Positions 43,981-55,376 of a DNA stretch of 64,000 bases are shown one piece after another. The position numbers and the translations under genes are program-made. The notes beneath the pieces were generated by a model, which worked only from the letters and a program-made list of their open reading frames with translations, was not told where the DNA came from and did not search any database. The stretch is from Notamacropus eugenii (lineage: Eukaryota; Chordata; Mammalia; Diprotodontia; Macropodidae): the NCBI RefSeq assembly GCF_028372415.1, contig NC_092873.1, forward strand, positions 348,897,390 to 348,961,389. Direction: 5' to 3'. How positions within the stretch are numbered: position 1 is the first letter of the stretch; each line of letters begins with the position of its first letter.

Positions 43981-45067
43981 GCTGTGGACTGGCTTTTTCA
44001 TGATTTTCTTGCATTGCTCTCATTTCTCTTCCCAATTTTTCTTCCTTACTTGATTTTTTTTTTTTTGCTTTGACCCAATTCTTTTTTTTTTTTTTTTAAC
44101 TTTTAACATTTATTTTCACAACATTTTGGGTTACAAATTTTTTCCCCTTTTATCCCCTCCCCCCCCCCCAAACCCAAGCATTCTAATTGCCCCTGTGACC
44201 AATCTGCTCTCTCTTCTATCTTCCCTCTCTGCCCTTGTCTCCATCTTCTCTTTTGTCCTGTAGGGCCAGATAGCTTTCTTGACCCCTTAACCTGTATTTC
44301 TTATTTCCCAGTGGTAAGAACATTACATTTGATCCTAACACTTTGAGTTCCAACTTCTTTAGCTCCCTCCCTCCCCACCCCTTCCCTTTGGAAGGCAAGC
44401 ATTTCAATATAGGCCAAATCTGTGTAGTTTTGCAAAAGATTTCCATACTAGTTGTGTTGTATAGGACTAATTATATTTCCCTCCATCCTATCCTGACCCC
44501 CATTACTTCTATTCTCTTATGATCCTTTCCCTCCCCATGAGTGTCGACCTCGGATTGCATTCTCCTCCCCATACCCTCCCCTCCATCCTCCCCCCCACCC
44601 TGCTTGTGCCCCTGTCCCCCACTCTCCTGTATTATGAGATAGGTTTTCCTATCAAAATGAGTGTGCATTTTATTCTTTCCTATAGTGGAATGTGATGAGA
44701 GTAGACCTCATGTTTTTCTCTTGCCTCCTCTCTTTATCCCTCCACTAATAAGTCTTTTGCTTGCTTCTTTTATGAGAGATAATTTGCCCCATTCAGCTTC
44801 TCCCTTTCTCCTCCCAATATTTCTCTCTCACTGCTTGATTTCATTTTTTTTTTTGAAGATATGATCCCATCCTCTTCAATTCACTCTGTGCACTCTGTCT
44901 CTATGTATGTGTGCGTGTGTGCATGTGTGTGTACTCCCACGCAGTACCCAGATACTGAAATGTTTCAAGAGTTACAAATATTGTCTTTCCATGTAGGAAT
45001 GTAAACAGTTCAACTTTAGTAAGTCCCTTATGACTTCTCTTTGCTGTTCACCTTTTCATGGTTCTCT

Positions 45068-46156
45068 TCATTCTTGTGTTTGAAAGTCAAATTTTCTTTT
45101 CAGCTCTGGTCTTTTCATCAAGAATACTTGAAAATCCTCTATTTCATTGAAAGACCAATTTTTCCCCTGAAGTATTATACTCAGTTTTGCTGGGTAGGTG
45201 ATTCTTGGTTTTAGTCCTAGTTCCTTTGACTTCTGGAATATCCTATTCCATTCCCTTCGATCCCTTAATGTAGAGGGTGCTAGATCTTGTGTTATCCTGA
45301 TTGTATTTCCACAATACTTGAATTGTTTCTTTCTAGCTGCTTGCAATATTTTCTCTTTCACCTGGGAATTCTGGAATTTGGCCACAATGCTCCTAGGAGT
45401 TTCTCTTTCTGGATCTCTTTCATGCGGTGTTCTGTGGATTCCTTGAATATTTATTTTGCCCTCTGGTTCTAGAATCTCAGGGCAGTTTTCTTTGATAATT
45501 TCATGGAAGATGATGTCTAGGCTCTTCTCTTGATCATGGTTTTCAGGTAGTCCCAGAATTTTTACATTGTCTCTCCTGATTCTATTTTCCAGGTCAGTTG
45601 CTTTTCCAATAAGATATTTCACATTATCGTCCATTTTTGGAATCTTCATGCTGTGTTCTGTGATATCTGTCTTTCTCATAAAGTCCTTAGCATCCATCTA
45701 TACCATTCCAGTTTTGAAAGATCTATTTTCTTCAGTGAGCTTTTGAATCTCCTTTTCCATTTGGCTAATTCTGCTTTTGAAAGCATTCTTCTCCTCATTG
45801 GCCTTTTGAACCTCTTTTGCCAATTGAGTTAGGCTAGTTTTCAAGGTGTTAATTTCTTCAACATTTTTTTGGTTCTCCTTTAGCAGGGAGCTGATCTGCC
45901 TTTCATGCTTCTCTTTCATCCCTCTCATTTCTCTTCCCAGGTTTTCCTCCACCTCTCCAACTTGACTTTCAAAATTCTTTTTGAGCTCTTCCATGGCCTG
46001 AGCCCATTGGGTGGGCTGGGACACAGAATCCTTAATTTTTGTGTCTTTGACTGATGGTAAGCATTGTTCTTCCTCATCAGAAAGGAAGGGAGGAGGTGTC
46101 TTTTCTCTGAGAAAGTACCCTTCAATAGTTTTATTTCTTTTCCCTTTTCTGGGCAT
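45068..46156 (-). pseudogene. HAL1 ORF1, copy C, one nonsense codon
   Basis: 1089 bp, colinear with intact copy B. The only lesion is codon 153 (45698-45700), CAG to TAG, which splits the frame into an N-terminal half of 152 residues and a downstream frame of 209 codons that happens to start with Met. The coiled coil lies on both sides, and the RRM-like and C-terminal domains follow the stop (MGLPE-like strand, TQDLAPSTLRDRREW). The minus-strand frame extends upstream of the true start into 5' UTR, but homology puts the start at 46156. Confidence 0.93.
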
Positions 46157-46530
46157 TCTCCCCAGCCAGTGGCTTGACCTCTGAATATTCTCCTCACACC
46201 CACCTCGCCTCCTGGTCCTCCCAGCCAGCGTTTGGGGACTGAGATTCAAATGCTGCTTCCCGCCTTAGGGCTTTTGGCGGGGGCAGGGCTGCTATTCAGT
46301 GTGAGAATTAAGTTCAGATGGTCAGGGCAGGGCAGGGCCACCTCTCAGGCTCTGTTCCCTCAGGGGGTTTATGTACAGACCTTCCACAATGGATCCAGGC
46401 TCCCGCCCACTTGGGGAGCCCCTGTCTGCAGCCGCCTCTCAGCTTCTATTTTCCGGGGGGGCCCGAGCCATGGGGGCACCCCATTCCCCTCTCGACCTGC
46501 CAAAGAGACTCTCTCACCGACCCTCGTCAC

Positions 46531-46846
46531 CTGTGGGGGGGGGGGGGCGGGGCTTGTGCTGCCGCTGGAGATCCCGTCCCTAAAGCCTGCTCGGATCTGT
46601 ACCTCTCGGAGCCGCGGCTGCCGCAGGTCCGGGCTGGGCTCCGCATCTGCAGCGCGACGGACCTTTTGCGAGAGGTTTGCAGGTCCCTCTGTGGGTGGAG
46701 GGACCCGCGTGGCCGCAGGATATCCCATCTCCGTAGCCCGCTCGGATCTTTTCCTCACGGTGTCGCGGCTGCTGCAGGGCTGCACTCAGCTCCCAGTCCC
46801 GGCACCCAGTCCACAGCGCGAAGGACCCCCCGCGAGAGGTTTGCTG
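46531..46846 (-). promoter_or_regulatory. Duplicated promoter monomer in the HAL1-C 5' UTR
   Basis: Units begin at 46531 and 46689 (period about 158 bp), with the same landmark words as in copy B. The G run at 46534-46551 has expanded in the first unit. Confidence 0.65.
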
Positions 46847-47948
46847 GTCTCTCCGGAACAGAAATCTCCCTCGCTCCAATATTCCGTGGCGTCTGGGTGC
46901 AGAATTCACCATGGGTTGGTCCCCTCTAGCCATTCTGTGGATTGTGGGTTCGGAGCTATGTGTATGTGCGTCTTTCTACTCTGCCATCTTGGCTCCGCCC
47001 CCCCTTACTTGATTTTCAAAATCCTTTTTGAGCTCTTCCATGGCCTGAGACCATTGCATATATTTTTTAGAGGTTTTGGATGTAGAAGTCTTGACTTTTA
47101 TATCTTCCTCTGATGGTGCGCTTTGTTCTTCCTCATCCAAAAGGATGGAAGAAAATACTTTTTCACCAAGAAAGTAACCTTCTATGGTCTTATTTTTTCC
47201 CTCTTTTTGGGCATTTTCCCAGCCAGTTTCTTGACTTTTGAGTCCTTTGTCAAGTGGAGGGTATACTCTAGGGTCCTGTAAGTTCTCAGTTCCTCCAAGG
47301 TGGCACAATCAACAGAGAGGAGTTTAGTACTTTCCTGGCCTGTGCTCTAGTCTATGAACAACCACAAGCGCTCTTTTCTGCCCAGGATCAGCTAGTAGGA
47401 TTCCCTCTTCAGTCACCACCAGGTTCACCACACCAGCACTCCTCCTCACTCCAGGACTGCCACTCAGAACTAAGACCTAGATCAGCTGCTCAATTCCCCC
47501 AGGGTCTTTATGGTGAGGGCTCCAAAAGTGGACACTGAAGCCACAGTGGCTGCTGCTGCCCTGGAGCCTGGGGCCAGACTGCCCTCCCCTTTCACCCAGG
47601 TGAAAGAGTTTTCTCACTGACCTTTGAAGCTATCTTTGATGTTTGTGGGTTGAGATATCTGGGTACAGCAGCTGCTGCCTGTGACTCCATGCCTTGAAGC
47701 CTGATCCAATCGTGTCTGTGCTGCATGGTCCAGGCTGGATTGTGCTCTGCTCTGAGCCTGGTGTGATAGACCTTTCTTGTTGGCCTTCCAGGCTGTCTTG
47801 GGCTGGAAATCTCTTTCACTCCATCATTTTGTGGCTTTTGCTGCCCTAGAATTTGTTTAGAGTCATTTTTACAAGTATTTTATGGGCTATGGAGCGAGAG
47901 CTATAGCAGGTCCATCCTTCTACTCCACCATCTTGGCTCTTCCTCCAA

Positions 47949-48420
47949 TCTAGGCCTTTTCTATTTTCCAATGTAGAGTTTTCTTACACCTTATCTCCAC
48001 CTCCTCCCACTCCAGACTATGCTATCCAGTGACACTGGCTTCCTTGCTGTGACTCAAACAACTTATTTTCTCTTTCTATTCCAGGCATTTTTCACTGGCT
48101 GTACTAAAAACCTGGTATACTCTCCCTCCTCAGCTTTGCCTCCTGGCTTGCCCAACATCCTTCAAGTTTAGCTAAAAGCTCACCTTCTACAGCAGGCCCT
48201 TCTCAGTCCTTCTTAATTCTAATGCCTTCCCCCTTTTGACTATTTCCAATTTATCCTATGTATTGCTTGCTGGTACATAGTCGTTTGCATATTGTCTCTC
48301 CCATTAGATTATAAACTCCTGGAGGACAGGGACTATCTTTTGCCTCTCTTTGTTTCCCCAGCTCTTAGCACAGTGTCTGGTATGTAGTAGGTGCTTAATA
48401 AATGTTTTTTAATTGACTGA
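47949..48420 (+). repeat. LINE-2 3' end (+)
   Basis: From about 48040: 'caggcatttttcactggctg', 'gccttctacagcaggccc'-type block, 'agattataaactcctggagg', 'cttagcacagtgtctggtat', 'gtgcttaataaatgttt'. Well preserved. Confidence 0.8.
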
Positions 48421-48888
48421 GTAAACAGGTGCAGAAATGAGCTAAGCTTTGTCAGAGATGGGCAAAGTCATTGTTTCTGCTAACAGCCTAATCACATTCC
48501 TGGCCTTTCCTGTACAGACATGGCTCAAGTCTGCAAGGGTTTGGTGCTACCCTTATATCAGCAATAATTAAAGTTCTCCTTGAGTCTAGGAGCCAATTTT
48601 ATAAAGACATGATACTTAGTATAGGCCAAAGAGATACTTCACATATACTGCAAGTAGAAGAGGCTGTTGGTCCCAAAATTGACCTTTTCAGATACAACAT
48701 TTCTTTGCATTTCAATATTATCCTATAATACATGGGCTAAGGAATGGATAGCCTGGCAGAATGTAAAGAGTTCTGGACTAATAACCTAAAGGGTCTGGAA
48801 ATCTAGTGTTTGGTCACTAAGCTATTATATACTTTGAAAGGAGGAATTACTTCATTTTTTGTATGTGTATCACCAAATTCTAGCACAT
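48421..48888. other. No recognised feature
   Basis: No gene or named repeat. Confidence 0.4.
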
Positions 48889-48889
48889 G

Positions 48890-49090
48890 TTTACTGTTCA
48901 TTTGTTTTAGTCATATCTTACTCTTGGTGACCCCATTTGGGGTTTCCTTGGCAAAGATATTAGAGTGGTTTGCCATTTCCTCCTCTAGCTCATTTTATAG
49001 ATGAGGAAACTGAGACCAACAGGGTTAAGTAACTTGCCCAGGGTCACATAGCTAATAAAAGTTTGAGGCCAAATTTAATAAAATGCTTAT
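48890..49090 (-). repeat. Mar1-like SINE, head-truncated
   Basis: 'ggtgaccccatttggggttt', 'ccttggcaaagatattagag', 'gatgaggaaactgagaccaa', 'ggtcacatagctaataaaag'. The tRNA-like head is missing, and a MIR3 scrap (+) follows at 49110-49180. Confidence 0.8.
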
Positions 49091-49214
49091 TGATTCATCC
49101 ATTGGGCCTGAATTTCCTCGCCTGTAAAATAAGATTGGACTAGAGCTATCACCTCTAAAATTTTATAACTTGTGGCTGTGCTAATGTGCTAAGGGGAGAA
49201 GTCCTTACCCCTCT

Positions 49215-49920
49215 GGCATGGTATACAGTAGAAAGAAAATTGAATTTGGAGTCAAAGACCCAAGTTTGAATTTCAGCTGTCACTTACTATGTCTAGTGCC
49301 TCTAGGTGGCACATTGGACGGAGAGCTGAGACTGGAGTCAGGAAGACCTGAGTTCAAATATAGCCTTAGACACTTACTAGCTGGGTGACCCTAGGCAAGT
49401 CACTTGACATGTGTTTGTCTCAGTTTCCTAGATTGTAAAATGAATTTAATAACAGCACCCATCTCCTAAGGACGAGATAATATTTGTAAAACACTTAGCA
49501 CGCAGTGCCTGGCACATCTTTCTTGTTCAGTAGTTCTTTTCAGTCATGTCTGATTCTTTGTGATACCATTTGGGGTTTTCTTAGCAAAACTCCTAGAGTG
49601 ACTTGCCATTTCCTTCTCCACTTTACAGATGAGGAACTAAGGCAAATAGGGTTAAGTGACTTATCCAGCATCATATAACTAGTAAGTCTCTAGGGCAGGA
49701 TTCAAACTCACAAAATGAGTCTCCCTGACTCTAGGTCTGGTGCTCCATCCACTGCACCACCTAGCTGGCCTAGTATGTGGTAAATAGTTAATAAATGCTT
49801 ATTTCTTTCCTTCCTACGTGGCAAGTCATATCTCCTCTCTGGCCTCAGTTTCCTCCCTCATAGAGTGGTCAGGCTACATCTTTAAGGTTCCTTTCCAGCT
49901 CTATAGCCTTTTGTACCATA
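49215..49920 (+). repeat. MIR3 interrupted by MIR, itself interrupted by Mar1
   Basis: MIR3 (+) occupies 49215-49289 and resumes at 49820-49920 ('gcaagtcatatctcctctct', 'aaggttcctttccagctcta'). Between them is a MIR-type SINE (+) at 49296-49519 ('gcctctaggtggcacattgg', 'gagttcaaatatagcctt', 'cgcagtgcctggcaca'), whose tail resumes at 49773-49808 ('tagtatgtggtaaatagtta'). The inner gap is the Mar1 at 49520-49772. Confidence 0.82.
49520..49772 (-). mobile_element. Mar1-like SINE, full length, innermost of a nest
   Basis: 'ttttcagtcatgtctgattc', 'taccatttggggttttctta', 'acttgccatttccttctcca', 'ctccatccactgcaccacct'. Complete antisense copy within a MIR tail. Confidence 0.88.
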
Positions 49921-49964
49921 GTGGTCCTTCAGGGGTGTATAGGGTATTTAAAAAGGACTAACTC

Positions 49965-50490
49965 CTCTGGTGTGACAGCTTGTTGAGCCGCTTTCAGGAC
50001 TGCTCATCCACCTTTGGTGCCCACTTGTTACCCAATTCTAACCTGTGGCTCCAAGAAGTTGTAGTACGAAAAGCAGCCACACTCCAATCAAACTATCTCA
50101 ACAGATGGGCTAAACTAGGCTGAGGGTAACCCCACAGGTTTCAAACTCCTTGGTGAGTTAAAGGAATGTCTAACCCAAGCATATGAATATTTCCCCTGGC
50201 AAAACAGGTGAATGAGAACAATTTGTTCCAACAGCCATGAAGGCAGCTAAAGCAGGCACTGTAGAGTTTGGCAAGACATTGAAGACACAAAGGTTATCCA
50301 CTGCATCCTGGGCCATCACCAATCTTCCTGACTTTTGTCTTGCCATCAGACTTATTCCAGATGACTCTGGAAGAGAGAGTGAAGCTGATGACTTCATATA
50401 CTTCTGCCTCACTTAAATCCAATGCATGCACCTGTCAAGACATCACCCCATGATAACACTGGTCCTCTTCAAAAACAAAGGACAAGAAAC
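49965..50490 (+). repeat. Long composite SINE/retroposon, sense
   Basis: The body is 'acctttggtgcccacttgtt', 'agcagccacactccaatcaa', 'aggcagctaaagcaggcact', 'ggcaagacattgaagacaca', followed by the 3' tail 'cagatgactctggaagagag', 'ctgcctcacttaaatccaat', 'aacaaaggacaagaaac'. It mirrors 40315-40965 in the opposite orientation. The 80-aa minus frame at 50170-50412 is not preserved in the other copy. Confidence 0.7.
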
Positions 50491-51756
50491 CACAAAACAA
50501 CAGTGGTCCTTGAAAATCATGGATCTGATCACAGAAAAGGAGGTAATAATTAGGTACCAAACTGACTATAGAGATGATCCCTTTAGGAAATTTCAACAGA
50601 TTCCTTGAGAGAATTGGAAAGGGAGTAACCCACAAGATGACTGGCAAGAGACCAATCATTTCCAGTTGATGTTTAGAATTCAATCCAGGTAGAAATGAGT
50701 CTGCAAGGGGACCTGGCTTCTGATGAGAGATAGTAGATAGAGTTGGGAGACTAGAAATTCAGGGAGAGGTGGCCAGCACAGAGAACAAGGCCTGGACTTT
50801 GGGAGCAAGACTGGTCCAATCAGGCAGGAAGAATGTCCATATAGAGGCTGTGTTACTGAGCTACGCCCTCTGACACTACAGACCCAAAGACAGAAATTTC
50901 ATTCTATGTCACCTGTCTTTCTTTAGGCACCTTCATGGGAGTATGAAGCATTTTCTACTGGATACCTGTTTCCTTTTCATTGTTTTAGATGTTTACTTTG
51001 TCTATATAAATAATGTTAATCATTGGCTTTTGCTAGTTTGGTTGTATCTTTTGAGGAGACTCTCGAAAGGAAAATATCTCCATAGAAGAGGAAGAGATCT
51101 AATGCAGATGTTTTGCCAGAAGCACTGTCTCTACTGGGCTCTTAGAGCTAAAAGAAAAGATAAAGAGAATTACAGATACTTTGATATAAATTCCCAGAGT
51201 AAGGAAGCAGTGTTATACTGGGAAATGAATCAGTGACAGGATGAGAGAGGGGCTTATAGGAAAGCCTGTGTTTCCTCCATCCCCCCAGCGCTACACCCAG
51301 CGTCTCCCAAGCCAGTGATTTTAGCAACATACTTTTAGAGACAATTTTTCCTACCTCAGTTGTGTCCTGTGACAACAATTCTCGACCAACCATAAGACTG
51401 GGAAGCAGCATCGATGGAAGTCAGGGGATGGGATATTTGTGAGCAGGGAATCTTGGGGACCACACCCCAAAGACACATGGACATTATCGGCTATTTATCT
51501 CTTTACTTATGCTTTGCTTCCTTTTTCTTCTGATAAACCTCTTGCTGGGTGGGAGTTTAGGCTTAGATAGAAAGATTGGGAGTGTGGGGCCTAGAATCTA
51601 AATTCTATGACTTTGGAATAATTCATTCACAGATAACCCCAAACAGTCTTGGTTGCTAAGAATCAATTCAGGAAATCTATTGGCAGGCCCTAATTGCTTC
51701 TGATACAGAGTTGAATTCACAAATTAATAGTCAAGGAGCAAGTTTCTTACTCTAGC
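50491..51756. other. Apparently single-copy stretch, no gene seen
   Basis: A 97-aa plus frame at 50943-51236 begins with a hydrophobic stretch (LLDTCFLFIVLDVYFVYI) but has no homologue that I recognise, no splice context and a T-rich origin. I treat it as chance or old LTR-like DNA. Confidence 0.4.
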
Positions 51757-51950
51757 CAGGGGTAGGGAACCTGCGGCCTCCAAGCCACATGTGGCCCCCC
51801 TTTGATTGAATCTAAACTTCACAGAACAAATACATAATAAAAAACAAATCCATAATAAACAAATCCATAAAAGGATTTGTTGTGTGAAGTCTGGATTCAG
51901 TCAAAGGGCCCCACTTGCGGACCTAGAGGGCCTCAGTTTCCCTACCTCTG
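51757..51950. mobile_element. Foldback hAT-like MITE
   Basis: CAGGGGTAGGGAACCTGCGG at the left is mirrored by 'cctcagtttccctacctctg' at the right. The arms pair through 'aatccataaaaggatttgtt' near the centre, with an expanded AATAAAAAAC linker. It is related to 2459-2658. The left flank 'tctagc' resembles the TCTAG-type target preferred by hAT elements. Confidence 0.72.
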
Positions 51951-52249
51951 CTTAGTCTCTGTTCTCCCAGTGATTTCCAAACTAGATAAAATGCTTCTTA
52001 AAAAAAAAGCTTCATCTTCCTTTTTTCATAAACCAATTTGTTTCTTATTTACCCCAATAAAACTGAGTTTATTATAATTATTATTATAATTTCTATAACA
52101 ATCCATAAATCTTAAATGTATTGTAAAGTTACATAACATGTACCAATAAGATCTTTTACAATTTTCATATTTACAACTTCAGCAAATAAAACCCAACACT
52201 GGTAATGTGATAGGTGAGCTTGTTTGGAACCACAAAACTTTTTGAAATA
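51951..52249. other. AT-rich, no recognised feature
   Basis: Contains TTATTATAAT runs. No gene. Confidence 0.4.
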
Positions 52250-53900
52250 TGGTATCATTAATGACTATTTCTACTTAAAATCCTTTTTCAGTCAGTGATT
52301 AAGACTGATAGCTTGTTGTCATAGAAGCTGTAACAGAAAAAAAAGCTTTCATTCAAACAAAATTTTATGAATAATAGAAAAATATATTGCTTTGATAAGT
52401 CAGAAATTTATTTATTTACCCATAATGAGGATTATCAGGGGAATCCATCTGATCAGTTTAACTGGGGTCCCTACCCACACATGTTCCCTGGATGTCCTCA
52501 GTAAGATTTTCAGGTTCAAATGCTTGTTTCAATGTACTGTCGCAAGATGAGTATGTTAACCATTCCTCAACTGGAGCAGGGACAAAAGCATCCTGTTTGT
52601 CAAGTGAATTCCTTATATTTTGAAATATATAGCCTTTTTAAATAAAATGAGAACTATTTTTCTGTGCCATCAAATGATTAACAAGCAGGTTTTTATTTTA
52701 TTTCATTTAAGGGACATTTTTTAAAAACTGAAGAATATTTTAAAATATTATTTTGTATATTTATTATCCATAGTCCTGACTTTCTCCACAAATTCAATCA
52801 CTTTATCTTTCTGGATAGAGTATAAATTTGGGTATCTTGCATTTATTTACTTAGAATATCCAGTTTTTCTAAACTATATAGCAAAGATGCAAGTTTCAGA
52901 AGGAAATATTTATTATAAAATTGATTTGCTTTCTCTTTATTATTGTCACATATAATGAAAATGGCAATTTCTTCTTTTTTTAACCCTTTGATATAGGCTA
53001 ACATGAGAATTCTCAATCATTGAATTCTCAATCATCCAGAAGTCTTCTATACTTTGTTCTCATATCAACACATAATTGTTCAAAAAGTCTTCCCTTTAAT
53101 GAACTGTTTTTATAAAATTGATTTCTCTTGTAACAACTTGAAAAACTGTGTGTACCCTCTTCCTTCATATTTCTCAGTACAAGTGAATGGCTGTGAAGCA
53201 TATGATAGGTCCAAATTACATAAAGGCTGAATTTTAAATTTGTGTATTTGTCCTGACATTGTACAGTTCAGTACAATTTTCCTATAGCATAAAATTCTCA
53301 TTAAAATTCAATTCAATTGAAAACTTATATTGATATGGAAGTACCATCAATAGGTTTGCAGAGTAATCAATCTCTGCTAGCATCAGTTTTAACAAAAGAT
53401 CTCGTATGTAATTATTATAAACTAGAATCATTGCTTCATCTACTTTAACACACAGGAGAAAGGTTTTAGTTCCTCACATAATTGATGGCAAAGATCTTCA
53501 GATATATAACCAATTCTGCATCATGCCATATTATCTAAATGTGGAACCATCAAACTCCTTTTCATATGATTCATTAAACATTGTTTAGACCATATTGATA
53601 ACTATAGGTCATACCACTATTTCTTCCATCAGATGAGACTTTTTACTAACAATTCTGTAAATAACCATATGCCATGCAAACAATCCTTTGATGCCATGGA
53701 TATGGTTTTGAAAAAAAATTAGTTTTGCTTAGTATCTAATTCCCTCTATAAAGTCTTTGGTGCAATCTTTGGTGATGTATTCCACATGCATACTTCATGC
53801 TACTATATTTCTGCCACTTAGACAAATATTTCTAATATCCTTCTATATATATTAGTTCCAAAAATCTAATGGAGATTTTTCTCTTTAAACAGGTTACACA
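52250..53900 (-). pseudogene. Probable hAT/ZBED-type transposase fossil
   Basis: The minus strand keeps scattered word order typical of hAT (Charlie/Buster/ZBED-like) transposases. There is an ISEDLCHQLCEELK-like block near 53500. A 'CE-DEA..ILVY'-like stretch comes just after it. Nearer the C-terminal side is a KLASLLYSLEKLDILSK-like helix at 52840-52900, followed by a 'DTQIYTLSRK' segment that parallels the conserved 'nil.l.dKi.aF..kl..W' block. Frames are riddled with stops and shifts, so this is inactive. The assignment rests on motif order only and could be wrong. Base composition is very AT-rich. Confidence 0.4.
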
Positions 53901-55376
53901 TTTATCCATTATGAAGGGACAACATTTTACTTTCTAAAATTAAAGACAATAAAAAAATTTAATTTGGGATGTGTGTTGCATCTAAGATACGTATATGGTA
54001 ACATGGGCTATCTAATTGTATAGACAGGTGGCTAGAGGTGATAGTTATCTCTGGTATTTTCCTCACCTCTTCGCGAGGAACACGTGATTCCTGCCTTGAG
54101 GGAAGCAGGAAAGGGGCCATGAGGCTGGTTGGCCTCTCTGTTCTCTGAGAGGCACCAAATTAGAATGATATCTTCTCACTCCTCTTAATACTTCTGATCT
54201 AGGGGCACAATATTTAGGTATTAAAAGCTACTTTCTTGGCCATTATCTCTCCATCACCAGATGGTCAATATAGAAATCAGATTGATTATATACTTTGCAG
54301 CCAAAAGGTGGAGAAACTGACTGTTGCTCAGATCATGAGTTTGCAAAATTTGCACTTAAATTGAAGAAAGCAGGAGAACACCATCAGACTGTACATGTAA
54401 GGTATATAACCTTAATAATGTGCCTTTTGAATATGAAGTGTAAGTGAAGCCTAGATTTAAGGAATTAGATCTGGGAGATAGAGTGTCTGAAGAACTATGG
54501 ACAGAGGTCTGTAATATTGCGCTGAGGGCAGAAACAAAAAGATCCCAAAGAAAAAGAGCAAGAAAGTGAAATGGCTGTCTTATAAGGTTTTATAAATAGG
54601 TGAGGAAGGAAGGAAAGGAAAAGGTAAAGGAGAAAGGGAAAGATATACCCCACTAAATGAAGAAATCCAAAGAATAAAGAGCAAGGAAAGATAAGAAGGT
54701 TTTCTTAAATGAGCAATACAAAGAAATAGAAGAAAACAATAGAATGGGAAAGATAAGAAATCTCTTTTAGAAAATTATAAGGCTCAAGGAATCATGCAAA
54801 AATAGGCATGATAAAATATAAAAATGGTAGGGACTTAAACACAAAAGAGATTAAAAAGAGGTAGCAAGAATACACAAAAAAACTATACAAGAAAGATCTT
54901 AATAGCAATATTATCTTTCTGGATAGAGGATAAATTTGGGGATCTTGTATTTATTCATTATGTTTATCTATTTATTATGTATTTATGTATATTTATATAT
55001 CAATATTTATTAATGTCAATCAACCAATAACCAATATTACCAATAACCACAATAACCAATCTTAATATCACCAATAACTACAATAACTACACCTTCCTAA
55101 TCTAGAGCCAGACATCCTGGAGAATGAAGTGGACCTTAGGAAGCATTGCTAACAATAAGGCTAGTAGAAGTGATGAAATTCTAGCTGAGCTATTTAAAAT
55201 CTTAAAAGATGATGCTGTTAAAGTGCTGTACTCAATATACCAACAAATTTGGAACACTCAACAGTGGTTACAGGATTTATGTCCCAATCCTAAAGAAGGG
55301 CAATGCCAAGGAATGTTCAAATTACCAATCGCATTTATTTCACAAGTCAGCAAGGTTATGTTTAAGATTCTGCAAG

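Larger units (their letters stand above)
44058..47002 (-). mobile_element. HAL1-type half-L1 retrotransposon, copy C, full length
   Basis: The tail has two poly-T tracts (44058-44066 and 44083-44097) separated by 15 nt. The 3' UTR runs to 45067, ORF1 is 45068-46156, and the 5' UTR is 46157-47002 with two promoter monomers (46531 and 46689 starts). The target duplication ccttacttgatttt is perfect (44044-44057 and 47003-47016). It is inserted in the same orientation as the older copy D. No ORF2. Confidence 0.94.
42010..47948 (-). mobile_element. Old HAL1/L1-type element, copy D, split by copy C
   Basis: The 3' UTR is 42010-43200 (with its own TACA/CACA microsatellite at 42843-43050), ORF1 relics are 43215-44057 and 47017-47230, and the 5' UTR runs to the 'ctactccaccatcttggctc' end at about 47945. 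It is colinear with copies A-C but much more diverged. Copy C sits in the coiled-coil region of ORF1. Possible worn target duplication: 'aactagatcttttct' near 41999-42013 and 'aatctaggccttttct' near 47947. Whether it originally had ORF2 cannot be told directly, but the preserved part goes straight from ORF1 to 3' UTR as in HAL1. Confidence 0.8.

Noticed and set aside
46232..47113. 293-aa plus-strand frame
   Set aside because: It runs antisense through the HAL1-C 5' UTR. The low stop density comes from CpG/GC richness, and no homologous frame of this length is kept in copy B.
50943..51236. 97-aa frame with a hydrophobic start
   Set aside because: Could suggest a small membrane protein, but there is no conserved partner, no regulatory context and a T-rich origin.
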